Source of the DNA: Rhizobium lusitanum
GTDB taxonomy: Bacteria; Pseudomonadota; Alphaproteobacteria; Rhizobiales; Rhizobiaceae
Assembly (NCBI RefSeq): GCF_014189535.1
Contig: NZ_CP050308.1
Span: forward strand, 1,116,001 to 1,180,000
Reading direction: 5' to 3'
DNA: 64,000 nucleotides
The notes beneath the pieces were generated by a model. It was not told the DNA's origin. It did no database searches and was given only the letters and a program-made list of their open reading frames with translations. Shown here in pieces: positions 27,990 through 35,898 of the stretch (position 1 is its first letter; the number at the start of each line of letters is the position of its first letter). Both the position numbers and the translations under genes were made by a program.

Positions 27990-28379
27990 TCAATTACCCT
28001 TGGGTACTTTACTCAGCGGCTCGCCGATCTCGATAGCGTGCCCATCCGGATCATAAAAGCGGAAGACCCGCTGACCCCATTGCTGTTTTTCGACAGGATG
28101 AATCAATTCAACATGCGGCGCGATATTTGCGAAGGCCGCATCAACATCCTCATGTTCGAAATACAGAAGCAAGTTTCTTTGCCCATAAGACTTGGCGGGA
28201 TCGATATTTTGCCGCCAGACCGTCTTTTCAAGCGACCTGCCTTCATGGATCGCGAAGCCCGTCTCGAAGAGAACAAAATTTCCGAAGTCTTCCATGATCT
28301 TCAGACCGAGCCGCTTGTTGTAGAACTCCTTTGAGCAATTTATGTCGCGAACAAACGGAATGGGATTCACGAAACGCAT
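27990..28379 (-). CDS. Glyoxalase/bleomycin-resistance (VOC) family protein
   Basis: A single VOC domain of 129 residues: PIPFVRDINCSKEFYNKRLGLK at the start, GFAIHEGRSLE in the middle and FRFYDPDGHAIEIGEPL at the end. The paired beta-alpha-beta-beta-beta modules are complete. His and Glu of HAIEIGE are usual metal ligands, but the first-half ligand is uncertain. Likely a dimer in the cytosol, with metal-dependent lyase/isomerase activity or ligand binding. GGGAAAAAAG lies before the ATG. It is unrelated in sequence to the other VOC protein at 12.0-12.7 kb beyond the shared fold. Confidence 0.85.
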   Translation of the reverse strand: MRFVNPIPFVRDINCSKEFYNKRLGLKIMEDFGNFVLFETGFAIHEGRSLEKTVWRQNIDPAKSYGQRNLLLYFEHEDVDAAFANIAPHVELIHPVEKQQWGQRVFRFYDPDGHAIEIGEPLSKVPKGN

Positions 28380-28466
28380 TGCTTTTTTCCCAGTGGGTTG
28401 GAGAAACACGCCTGCAAGGGGTTCTGAAGCGGTTGCACGACTAGTGCGACAGCAGAGCTTGCCCTT

Positions 28467-28853
28467 TTACTGCGCGACAGCCGGGTTCTTCAGATAGGCG
28501 ATGAGATTGTCGAGATCCTTGTCGCTCTTCAAGCCCGGAAAGGTCATCTTTGTGCCCTTCACCAGGAATTGCGGGCTGGGCAGGTATTTTCTGAGCAATG
28601 CCTCGTCCCAGACCTTGCCGTCGGCGCCGAACGCCTTCATCGCCGAGGAGTAGTTGTAGTCCGGCACGGTGGCGACGGGACGGCCGACCACGCCCATCAG
28701 CGATGGCCCGACATGGTTTTCATGCGCGGTCGCTGTGTGGCAGACGGCGCATTTCTTGAAGACCGCCGCGCCGGCGATCGCATCGCCATCGGCAAAGGCG
28801 GACGAACTGGAGAAAAAAACAGTGGCCGCAGCCAGCAGACAGAGCGATTTCAT
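28467..28853 (-). CDS. Class I c-type cytochrome
   Basis: A periplasmic electron carrier of 128 residues. The signal peptide is LCLLAAATVFFSSSSAFA. The heme-binding motif CAVCH is at residues 35-39 and the axial Met is probably in GTKMTFPG near 102. Typical cytochrome c2/c-552 features follow (GPSLMGVVGRPVA, DLDNLIAYL). The donor and acceptor are unknown; it is not beside an oxidase. It follows tdk on the same strand by about 95 bases. Confidence 0.9.
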   Translation of the reverse strand: MKSLCLLAAATVFFSSSSAFADGDAIAGAAVFKKCAVCHTATAHENHVGPSLMGVVGRPVATVPDYNYSSAMKAFGADGKVWDEALLRKYLPSPQFLVKGTKMTFPGLKSDKDLDNLIAYLKNPAVAQ

Positions 28854-28947
28854 TATTCCTCCCTAATCGGGAAGCGATCCATCCCGTTGCCGCGACCATA
28901 GAGACATTTGCGGCCGCTTGCCGGATGACGCAATGACGCGGACGGTT

Positions 28948-29529
28948 CTACTCCTCCGCCATCGCCTCTTCCCAGTGACGGCGGCAGAGCGAAACATATT
29001 TGTCGCTGCCACCGATCTCGATCTGCGCACCGTCGCGCGCCGCCTTGCCGGCAGCATCCAGGCGCACGACCATCGTCGCCTTGCGCCCACAATGGCAGAT
29101 CGTTCTGACTTCCCGCAACTCGTCGGCGATGGTCAGCAGCTCCTGCGAACCCGGAAATAACTTCCCATGAAAATCCGTGCGCAGCCCGTAGGCCATGACA
29201 GGCAGGTCGAGGCGATCAACGACATGGGCAAGCTGCCACACTTGTTCATGCGACAGGAATTGCGCCTCATCGACGAAGACGCAAGCCAGAGGCTCTTCGG
29301 CATGCATTTGATCGACCAAGGCGTAGAGATCGTCGGCAGCGTCGAACGGAATGGCCTCCATCGTCAGACCAATACGCGACGCTATCTTCCCGCGACCAGC
29401 ACGATCGTCCAACGCCGCGATAAAGGCCGCAGTGCGCATACCGCGCTCCTGATAATTGTAGGCGGCCTGCAGCAGCATGGTCGACTTGCCGGCATTCATC
29501 GTCGAATAATGGAAGTAGAGCTTGGCCAT
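28948..29529 (-). CDS. tdk: Thymidine kinase
   Basis: Phosphorylates thymidine to dTMP in nucleoside salvage. The 193-residue length fits type II (tetrameric) kinases. The P-loop is STMNAGKST at residues 9-17, the Walker B-like CVFVDEAQFL is near 88, and the zinc Cys are in ICHCGRKA (near 147) and SLCRRHW near the C-terminus. AAGGAGAATGTT precedes the ATG. It is divergent from choX. Confidence 0.96.
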   Translation of the reverse strand: MAKLYFHYSTMNAGKSTMLLQAAYNYQERGMRTAAFIAALDDRAGRGKIASRIGLTMEAIPFDAADDLYALVDQMHAEEPLACVFVDEAQFLSHEQVWQLAHVVDRLDLPVMAYGLRTDFHGKLFPGSQELLTIADELREVRTICHCGRKATMVVRLDAAGKAARDGAQIEIGGSDKYVSLCRRHWEEAMAEE

Positions 29530-29763
29530 AACATTCTCCTTGACCGTTTCATGGGTGCTCCGCCGCGCGAAGAAAAGACGCCTTTGACGAAAACCACAGG
29601 AATTACGGTCAGCCGGGGCGAAATAGGACTGGTTTTGCAACAGCGGATCGGAAAAACACCGGAGTCGCAATCAGCCCCACCAAACCGGCGCAAATACGCG
29701 GAGGTCGCTTGTAAATGTCAGTTATTGGTGCTTGCTTGGGAACGTTAGACTGGGAGTCACGTA

Positions 29764-30720
29764 ATGATAAAAATGACATTTACCGCACTTGCCTTCGCTT
29801 CAACCCTTTCCGCGCTGACACTCGGCGCAACCGCAGCTTCCGCCGCCGAACCGGCAAGCTGTAGCACCGTGCATTTCGCCGATGTTGGCTGGACGGATAT
29901 CACCTCCACCACGGCGACTGCCTCCATCCTCCTGAAAGCTCTCGGCTACGACACCGACGTCAAGGTGCTTGCGGTGCCGGTGACCTATCAGTCGCTGAAA
30001 AACAAGGACATCGACGTCTTCCTCGGCAACTGGATGCCCTCCATGGCCGAGAACATCAAGCCGTTTGCCGAAGACAAGTCGGTCGAAACCGTCGGCGCCA
30101 ACCTGGAAGGCGCGAAATACACGCTCGCGACCAACGAAAAGGGCGCGGCGCTCGGCATCAAGGACTTCAAGGATATCGCCGCCCACAAGGACGATCTGGA
30201 CGGCAAGATCTATGGCATCGAACCGGGCAATGACGGCAATCGCCTGATCATCGACATGGTCGACAAGAACACTTTTGGCCTCAAGGGCTTCGAAGTGGTC
30301 GAATCTTCCGAACAGGGCATGCTTGCCCAGGTGTCTCGCGCCGACAAGGCAGGCAAGCCGATCATCTTCCTCGGCTGGGCCCCGCATCCGATGAACAGCA
30401 ATTACAAGATGACCTATCTCTCCGGCGGCGACGACGTCTTCGGAGCGAACTACGGCGGTGCGACGGTCTATACCAACGTCCGCGCGGGCTATCTTCAGGA
30501 ATGCACGAACGTCGGCACCTTCGTGAAGAACCTCGTCTTCTCTTTGCCGATGGAAAACGAGATCATGGGCAAGATCCTGACCGACGGCAAGGAACCGGAA
30601 GTGGCTGCAACGGAATGGCTGAAGGCCAATCCGACAGCAATCACCCCCTGGCTCGCCGGCGTTACCACCAAGGATGGCGGTGACGGGCTTGCGGCAGTCA
30701 AGGCCAAGCTTGGCCTGTAA
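29764..30720 (+). CDS. choX: Choline ABC transporter, periplasmic binding protein
   Basis: Binds choline (and weakly acetylcholine) in the periplasm for the ChoXWV importer. 318 residues with a signal peptide (TALAFASTLSALTLGATAASA). The OpuAC-type fold shows in VHFADVGWTDITSTTATAS, VFLGNWMPSM and KPIIFLGWAPHPMN, where the Trp and Tyr make the cation-pi box in known ChoX. GGGAG precedes the ATG. First gene of a choXWV operon. In Sinorhizobium this system is high-affinity and choline-induced. No bet genes are adjacent here. Confidence 0.94.
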   Translation: MIKMTFTALAFASTLSALTLGATAASAAEPASCSTVHFADVGWTDITSTTATASILLKALGYDTDVKVLAVPVTYQSLKNKDIDVFLGNWMPSMAENIKPFAEDKSVETVGANLEGAKYTLATNEKGAALGIKDFKDIAAHKDDLDGKIYGIEPGNDGNRLIIDMVDKNTFGLKGFEVVESSEQGMLAQVSRADKAGKPIIFLGWAPHPMNSNYKMTYLSGGDDVFGANYGGATVYTNVRAGYLQECTNVGTFVKNLVFSLPMENEIMGKILTDGKEPEVAATEWLKANPTAITPWLAGVTTKDGGDGLAAVKAKLGL

Positions 30721-30732
30721 CATCGAGGGGAC

Positions 30733-30758
30733 AAGGGGCGGCTTAACCGCCCCTTTCT
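30733..30758 (+). terminator. Hairpin between choX and choW
   Basis: AAGGGGCGG and CCGCCCCTT pair around CTTAA, followed by TCTCT. It is probably a partial terminator or mRNA stabiliser that leaves choX in excess over choW and choV. Confidence 0.7.
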
Positions 30759-30901
30759 CTTCCATGGAAGGACTGCTTCCCTCCTATCGCGCCGCACATC
30801 GGGCAACGTCCAATGTGGCGCCATAGGCTGTTATTCTCCGGCGGCCGCATCCGGAACGACCCAAGACGTCCGGGATCGCCGCCCAAAGAGTGGGCAAGAA
30901 C

Positions 30902-31747
30902 GTGAACTGGTTAACCGATTATCGCATCCCCATCGGCCCATGGGCCAAAGCCGTCGTCGACTGGCTGACGACCAATTTCATATGGTTCTTCGACGGCCTT
31001 TCCTTCGTCGCTTCGCATGGAATCAAAGCGCTGCTATTCCTCCTGCAAGCGCCACATCCGCTGATCGTCGTCGTCGTTATCGCGGCCATCGCCTATTGGA
31101 TGCGCCGGAGCGTTGCTGTCACCGCCCTCACCTTCATCGGCCTGCTCATCACCATCAACCAGGGTTATTGGAAGGAGACGACGGAGACGCTTGCGCTGGT
31201 CTTGGCCTCCACTTTCGTCTGCATGCTCGTCGGCGTCCCCCTCGGCATCGCCGCCGCGCGCCGCCCGTGGCTCTATGCCTTCATGCGGCCGATCCTCGAC
31301 CTGATGCAGACCATCCCGACCTTCGTCTATCTGGTGCCGGCGATGATCCTGCTCGGCCTCGGTATGGTGCCAGGCCTGATCGCCACGGTCGTCTTCGCCA
31401 TTCCCGCATCGATCCGCATGACCCGCCTCGGCATCATCTCGACGCCGCCCTCTCTCGTCGAGGCGGCCGAAGCCTTCGGAGCGACGCCGCAACAGGTGCT
31501 GCGCAAAGTCGAGGTGCCCTTCGCCATGCCGCAGATCATGGCCGGTTTGACCCAGACGATCATGCTGTCGCTCTCGATGGTGTCCATTGCCGCCCTCGTC
31601 GGCGCACCTGGCCTCGGCGTGCCGGTACTGCGTGCGCTGAACAGTGTCAATGTCGCCAAGAGCTTCGATTCCGGCTCCTGCATCGTCATTCTCGCAATCA
31701 TTCTCGACCGCATGTTCCGCGCCCCCGGCGAAGGAGACCGCTCATGA
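30902..31747 (+). CDS. choW: Choline ABC transporter permease
   Basis: Inner-membrane subunit of the choline importer, 281 residues, the length I recall for the Sinorhizobium protein. It has at least six helices and the permease loop EAAEAFGATPQQVLRKVEVPFAMP. The GTG at 30902 (MNWLTDY) is chosen because known ChoW proteins start at this motif; a GTG four codons earlier is also open. Its stop overlaps the choV start by four bases (ATGA), indicating translational coupling. Confidence 0.93.
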   Translation: MNWLTDYRIPIGPWAKAVVDWLTTNFIWFFDGLSFVASHGIKALLFLLQAPHPLIVVVVIAAIAYWMRRSVAVTALTFIGLLITINQGYWKETTETLALVLASTFVCMLVGVPLGIAAARRPWLYAFMRPILDLMQTIPTFVYLVPAMILLGLGMVPGLIATVVFAIPASIRMTRLGIISTPPSLVEAAEAFGATPQQVLRKVEVPFAMPQIMAGLTQTIMLSLSMVSIAALVGAPGLGVPVLRALNSVNVAKSFDSGSCIVILAIILDRMFRAPGEGDRS

Positions 31748-32793
31748 CCACCGCCGTCACCTTCAACAACGTCAGCATCATCTTCGGCGACCGTCCCGAG
31801 GCTGCCCTCAAGCTCGCGGACGAAGGAAAGACCCGCGACGAGATCGGCAAGTCGACCGGCATGGTGCTCGGCGTCGCCAATGCCTCGCTGGAGATCGAGG
31901 AAGGCGAAATCCTCGTGCTCATGGGCCTGTCCGGTTCCGGCAAATCGACGCTGCTGCGCGCCGTCAATGGCCTGGCCCCGGTCGTGCGCGGCGATGTCGT
32001 CGTCAACACCAAGACCGGGCCAGTCAACCCCTATGGCTGTAGTCCCAAGACGCTGCGTGACCTGCGCATGCACACGGTCTCCATGGTGTTCCAGCAGTTC
32101 GCATTGCTGCCCTGGCGCACCGTTGCCGACAATGTCGGCTTCGGCCTCGAGCTTGCCGGCGTTCCGGAGCCGGAGCGGAAGAAGCGCGTCGACGAACAGC
32201 TGGAACTCGTCAACCTGACGCAATGGGCAACCCGCCGGGTCAACGAACTCTCCGGCGGCATGCAGCAGCGTGTCGGCCTTGCGCGCGCCTTTGCCACCGG
32301 CGCGCCGATCCTGCTCATGGACGAGCCGTTTTCGGCGCTCGATCCGCTGATCCGCACCCGCCTGCAGGATGAGCTTCTGGAATTCCAGCGCCGCCTGAAG
32401 CGGACGATCCTCTTCGTCAGCCACGATCTCGACGAAGCCTTCCGCATCGGCAATCGCATCGCCATTATGGAGAGCGGGCACATCATCCAGTGTGGCACGC
32501 CGCAGGAAATCGTCAGGAACCCCGCCGATCAGTATGTCGCCGACTTCGTGCAGCACATGAACCCGATCAGCATGCTCACGGCGGGCGATGTCATGCAACG
32601 GGGCCTCGGCCACTCCGCCAACAGCGGTTCGGTCACGGCCACGACGACGGTCTCGACGCCGCTTGTCGACATCCTCGACGCACTGACGCGCCAACCGGGC
32701 AATATTGGCGTCGTTGACAATGGCGTGGTTATCGGGACGATTTCCGCCCAGGACGTCGTGGCTGGCCTCACCAGCCACCGACGGAGGGAGTAG
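31744..32793 (+). CDS. choV: Choline ABC transporter ATP-binding protein
   Basis: ATPase of the choline importer, 349 residues. Walker A GLSGSGKST is at 61-69, the Q-loop in MVFQQFALLPWR, the signature LSGGMQQR near 170, Walker B LLMDEPFSALD near 190 and the H-loop VSHDLDEA. The N-terminal extension and C-terminal part (about 270-349, VSTPLVDILDALT) resemble a CBS-like regulatory domain of glycine-betaine ATPases. It shares four bases with choW. Confidence 0.94.
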   Translation: MTTAVTFNNVSIIFGDRPEAALKLADEGKTRDEIGKSTGMVLGVANASLEIEEGEILVLMGLSGSGKSTLLRAVNGLAPVVRGDVVVNTKTGPVNPYGCSPKTLRDLRMHTVSMVFQQFALLPWRTVADNVGFGLELAGVPEPERKKRVDEQLELVNLTQWATRRVNELSGGMQQRVGLARAFATGAPILLMDEPFSALDPLIRTRLQDELLEFQRRLKRTILFVSHDLDEAFRIGNRIAIMESGHIIQCGTPQEIVRNPADQYVADFVQHMNPISMLTAGDVMQRGLGHSANSGSVTATTTVSTPLVDILDALTRQPGNIGVVDNGVVIGTISAQDVVAGLTSHRRRE

Positions 32794-32833
32794 TCCATCT
32801 GGACTGCTCTTTCTGTTCTGCGGGAGAGAGACG

Positions 32834-33334
32834 ATGAACGACAAGCCGTCCCTGTTACGGGAGACCGACGACGAAGCGCGTAAGCAGGCGCGTACCCTGT
32901 TGTGCTCGGCCCGCTTCGCGGCACTTGCCGTCTTCGACTCCGAGACCGGCTTTCCCTCCGTCAGCCGCGTGCTGACCGGCACCGATATCGATGACGTGCC
33001 GGTCATCCTCGTGTCCGGCCTTTCGGCCCATACCAAGGCGCTGTCGAAGGATCCGCGCGTCTCGGCCCTTTTCGGCGAGCCCGGCAAGGGCGATCCCCTC
33101 GCCCATCCACGCCTCAGCGTCCAATGCAACGCCGAGCGCGTCGATCGCGAAGATCCGCGGCATGAACGCATTCGTGCGCGTTTTCTCGCCCGCCATCCCA
33201 AGGCGAAGCTCTATGTCGATTTTCCGGATTTCTGTTTCTTCCGCCTGATCCCGCTTGCCGCCAGCCTGAATGGCGGCTTCGGTAAAGCCTTCGTTCTGCC
33301 AGGGTCCGATCTGATGATCTCTTTCGGCGGCTAA
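32834..33334 (+). CDS. HugZ-like FMN-binding split-barrel protein
   Basis: A 166-residue protein of the pyridoxamine-phosphate-oxidase/HugZ superfamily. Visible motifs: ARTLLCSARFAALAVFDSETGFP at the start, and LSAHTKALSKDPRVSALFGEPGKGDPLAHPRLSVQ in the middle, typical of HugZ-like proteins. FRLIPLAASLNGGFGKAF is the dimer-side end. Heme degradation is known for some members, but the C-terminal heme-binding His region of HugZ is missing, so I only claim the fold. It begins 40 bases after choV and may be the last gene of that operon. Confidence 0.82.
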   Translation: MNDKPSLLRETDDEARKQARTLLCSARFAALAVFDSETGFPSVSRVLTGTDIDDVPVILVSGLSAHTKALSKDPRVSALFGEPGKGDPLAHPRLSVQCNAERVDREDPRHERIRARFLARHPKAKLYVDFPDFCFFRLIPLAASLNGGFGKAFVLPGSDLMISFGG

Positions 33335-33698
33335 CGAAATGCTCGCGAAAGAGGCAGATGCCGTAGTGCGAGAATTAGTAGCTCGCGTCCCGATATAGTC
33401 TCGGTCATCAGGGGTGGGCCGGAGGGGAAAATGGGCGAGTGTTGACGGATTTACGGCCTGGATACGGCAGGAATCGACTTAATTTGGGAAAATGGGGCGT
33501 TCAGAGGGGAATTCGCCCTACCCATATGGGCGGGACACGACCTTACAACACGCATATCTAAAATAGCATACTCGATACCTTAAATTTAGGTATATACAAT
33601 CTTTCACCCCTCTTGGTATTGTTAGCTATCGGGTTAGCTCCCCGGTTTAGAAATTACGCAATTTCTGATGTACGCTCCGCATTAGGAAGATCAAAGAG
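33335..33698. other. Intergenic region upstream of the ArsR-type regulator
   Basis: No gene is supported. The first 200 bases hold GC-rich sequence with a possible -35 (TTGACG near 33440) but no clear partner. The last 150 bases are AT-rich and contain the palindrome at 33576-33592 described separately. The promoter of the regulator should be here. Confidence 0.5.
33576..33592. promoter_or_regulatory. Candidate operator palindrome
   Basis: TACCTTAAATTTAGGTA: the two halves match except for one pair. ArsR/NolR-type repressors bind AT-rich palindromes of about this size, and it lies about 105 bases before the regulator start, so autoregulation is plausible. Confidence 0.45.
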
Positions 33699-34016
33699 AT
33701 GAAAACAAGAAATTTGGCCGACCACTCCAACGTGGCGGCAGCACTATTATCTGCAATGGCGAACCCCAAGCGCCTGATGATTCTTTGCAGTTTGGTCAAG
33801 GGTGAAGTCCCGGTCGGCGTATTGGCCAACCAGGTGGGGCTCAGCCAATCTGCACTTTCCCAGCACCTTTCAAAGCTCCGTGCCCAGAAGCTGGTGAAGA
33901 CGCGCCGCGATGCTCAAACAATTTACTACTCCAGCACTTCAGAGTCGGTCATCCGGGTCCTGGAAACACTGGAAGACATTTATTGTGAACCGGAAAAAAG
34001 CAGAACGGCTGCTTAA
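33699..34016 (+). CDS. ArsR-family regulator, NolR-like
   Basis: A 105-residue winged-helix repressor. The stretch AMANPKRLMILCSLVKGEVPVG, then LANQVGLSQSALSQHLSKLRAQKLV, RRDAQTIYYSS is very close to what I recall of NolR of Sinorhizobium and Rhizobium, the repressor of nod and other genes. NolR usually has a longer N-terminus and C-terminus, so this could be a paralogue. No metal-binding Cys pair (CxC) is present, which argues against metal sensing. AGGAAGATCAAAGAG precedes the ATG. An AT-rich palindrome lies upstream. Confidence 0.85.
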   Translation: MKTRNLADHSNVAAALLSAMANPKRLMILCSLVKGEVPVGVLANQVGLSQSALSQHLSKLRAQKLVKTRRDAQTIYYSSTSESVIRVLETLEDIYCEPEKSRTAA

Positions 34017-34122
34017 GAGCCCAAACTGGCTCTAAGACTGCCGAAGCATGATCCTCAGGGGGACGATACGTTCCAACCCTTGAGATCAAGCTGCTTTCAT
34101 GACCACACATATATCTGATTTG

Positions 34123-34152
34123 GCTGGCAAATTTTCAATTTGCCAGCTTTTT
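34123..34152 (+). terminator. Terminator of the NolR-like gene
   Basis: GCTGGCAAAT and ATTTGCCAGC form a perfect stem around a five-base loop, followed by TTTTT. It lies about 105 bases after the stop codon. Confidence 0.85.
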
Positions 34153-34258
34153 CGCGTTGAGCCCCCATCTGCGTACAAGCGACACACGTCACGGCCCCAT
34201 CGCGTTCGCTAGTCGCTTCTCTCCATACTAGATGCGATCTGATCTGATTTGGCCCACG

Positions 34259-34342
34259 CGAACAAGACAAGACGAGACAGAACAGGACGAAAAACGAAAT
34301 CACCACATCCTGCCCTTACTCTGTCTCGTCTCGTCTTGTTCG
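34259..34342. repeat. Long inverted repeat
   Basis: A 23-base arm (34259-34281) and its reverse complement (34320-34342) match except for one base. The arms consist of repeated GACAA/GACGA units. The 38-base loop has no clear function. The 457 bases 34017-34473 hold no gene; this is the main structure upstream of the aminotransferase. Confidence 0.65.
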
Positions 34343-34473
34343 GCCCCTCCCCTGCCTCCCCTCAGCTTCATCTTGACGCCAAGGGGCCGACTGATAATTT
34401 GACCAGACAGTCAATAATCACGCGACCCGCGCCGCGATCGGGAAATGGCCCCCGAATAGCCATGGAGAACAGC

Positions 34474-35802
34474 ATGTCCACTCGTCTGAACGCCGCCCCC
34501 AATGATCTCAGCGCCTTTTGGATGCCGTTTACGGCCAATCGCCAGTTCAAGAAGGAACCGCGCCTCTTCGTCGGTGCCAAGGACATGTACTACACCACCC
34601 ATGACGGGCGGCAGGTGCTGGATGGAACGGCGGGTCTGTGGTGCGTGAACGCCGGGCATTGCCGCCCGAAGATCACCGAAGCCATCAGCCAGCAGGCAGG
34701 CGAACTCGATTATGCACCGGCCTTCCAGCTCGGCCATCCCAAGGCTTTCGAACTGGCCAACCGGCTGGTGGATATCGCGCCAGAAGGCATGAACCACGTT
34801 CTCTATACCAATTCCGGCTCTGAATCGGTCGAGACCGCGCTGAAGGTGGCGCTTGCCTATCATCGCGTGAAGGGCAACGGCTCCCGCTCCCGCCTGATCG
34901 GCCGCGAGCGCGGCTATCACGGCGTCAATTTCGGTGGTATCTCCGTCGGCGGCATCGTCACCAATCGCAAAATGTTCGGCACGCTACTCACCGGTGTCGA
35001 CCACATGCCACACACGCATGTTCCCGGCAAGAATACCTTCACCCGTGGTGAGCCCGAACATGGCGGCGACATCGCTTCAGAACTGGAGCGTATCGTCACG
35101 CTGCATGACGCCTCCACCATCGCCGCCGTCATCGTCGAGCCGGTCGCCGGCTCCACCGGCGTGCTGATTCCGCCGAAGGGCTATCTGCAGAAGCTGCGCG
35201 AAATCTGCACCAAGCACGGCATCCTGCTGATCTTCGATGAAGTCATCACCGGCTTCGGCCGCCTGGGCACGCCGTTCGCCGCCCAATATTATGGCGTCAC
35301 CCCCGACATCATCGTCACAGCCAAGGGCCTGACCAACGGCGTCATCCCAATGGGCGCGGTCTTCGTCACCTCGGAAATCCATGACGCTTTCATGCAGGGA
35401 CCCGAACACATGATCGAGTTCTTCCATGGCTACACCTATTCGGGCAACCCGATCGCCGCGGCCGCGGCTCTTGCCACGCTCGATACCTACAAGGAAGAAG
35501 GCCTGCTGACCCGCGCCGCCGAGCTTTCGGACTACTGGGCCGACGCACTGCACTCCCTGAAGGACTGCCCCAACGTCATCGACATCAGAAACACCGGCCT
35601 GATCGGCGCCATCGAACTCGCTCCGATCGCCGGCGAACCCACCAAGCGCGCCTTCACCGCCTTCCTCAAGGCCTACGAAAAAGGCCTGCTGATCCGCACC
35701 ACCGGCGACATCATCGCCCTCTCCCCGCCGCTGATCATCGAAAAACACCACATCGACGAACTCTTCGGCAAGCTCAGGGAGATCTTGCAGAATAATATCT
35801 GA
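34474..35802 (+). CDS. Class III omega-aminotransferase, beta-alanine/omega-amino acid type
   Basis: A PLP enzyme of 442 residues close to beta-alanine:pyruvate and omega-amino acid:pyruvate transaminases. The N-terminus has FWMPFTANRQFK, then YTNSGSESVETALK (phosphate binding) near 115, IFDEVITGFGRLG near 255 and the PLP Lys in TAKGLTNGVIPMG near 285. ATG at 34474 with GGAGA six bases upstream is preferred; an ATG four codons earlier overlaps that site. Substrate may be beta-alanine, taurine, GABA or an amine. Next is adenine deaminase on the same strand with a strong hairpin between them. Confidence 0.92.
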   Translation: MSTRLNAAPNDLSAFWMPFTANRQFKKEPRLFVGAKDMYYTTHDGRQVLDGTAGLWCVNAGHCRPKITEAISQQAGELDYAPAFQLGHPKAFELANRLVDIAPEGMNHVLYTNSGSESVETALKVALAYHRVKGNGSRSRLIGRERGYHGVNFGGISVGGIVTNRKMFGTLLTGVDHMPHTHVPGKNTFTRGEPEHGGDIASELERIVTLHDASTIAAVIVEPVAGSTGVLIPPKGYLQKLREICTKHGILLIFDEVITGFGRLGTPFAAQYYGVTPDIIVTAKGLTNGVIPMGAVFVTSEIHDAFMQGPEHMIEFFHGYTYSGNPIAAAAALATLDTYKEEGLLTRAAELSDYWADALHSLKDCPNVIDIRNTGLIGAIELAPIAGEPTKRAFTAFLKAYEKGLLIRTTGDIIALSPPLIIEKHHIDELFGKLREILQNNI

Positions 35803-35824
35803 GGCTTAGACTTCAAGAAATCCA

Positions 35825-35881
35825 CGCCCCTCATATTCCCATTGTTGCAAACGCAGAATGGTCGGATATGAGGGGCGAATT
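35825..35881 (+). promoter_or_regulatory. Strong hairpin between the aminotransferase and adenine deaminase
   Basis: A perfect 12-bp stem, CGCCCCTCATAT (35825-35836) with ATATGAGGGGCG (35866-35877), closes a loop containing an inner CCATT/AATGG pairing and is followed by AATTTT. It can end the upstream transcript, but it stands only about 20 bases before the ade start codon, so it may also control ade. Confidence 0.6.
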
Positions 35882-35898
35882 TTATGCGAGGAATGAAC

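Noticed and set aside
31327..33201. A 624-codon minus-strand ORF across choW, choV and the HugZ-like gene
   Set aside because: It spans three real genes on the opposite strand and has no protein-like features.
33335..34473. A tRNA or small RNA gene around the NolR-like gene
   Set aside because: No cloverleaf or conserved RNA pattern was found; only a palindrome, a terminator and an inverted repeat are supported.
35825..35881. A purine riboswitch before adenine deaminase
   Set aside because: The three-way junction loops of the known class are absent; only a long stem with an inner stem is seen.
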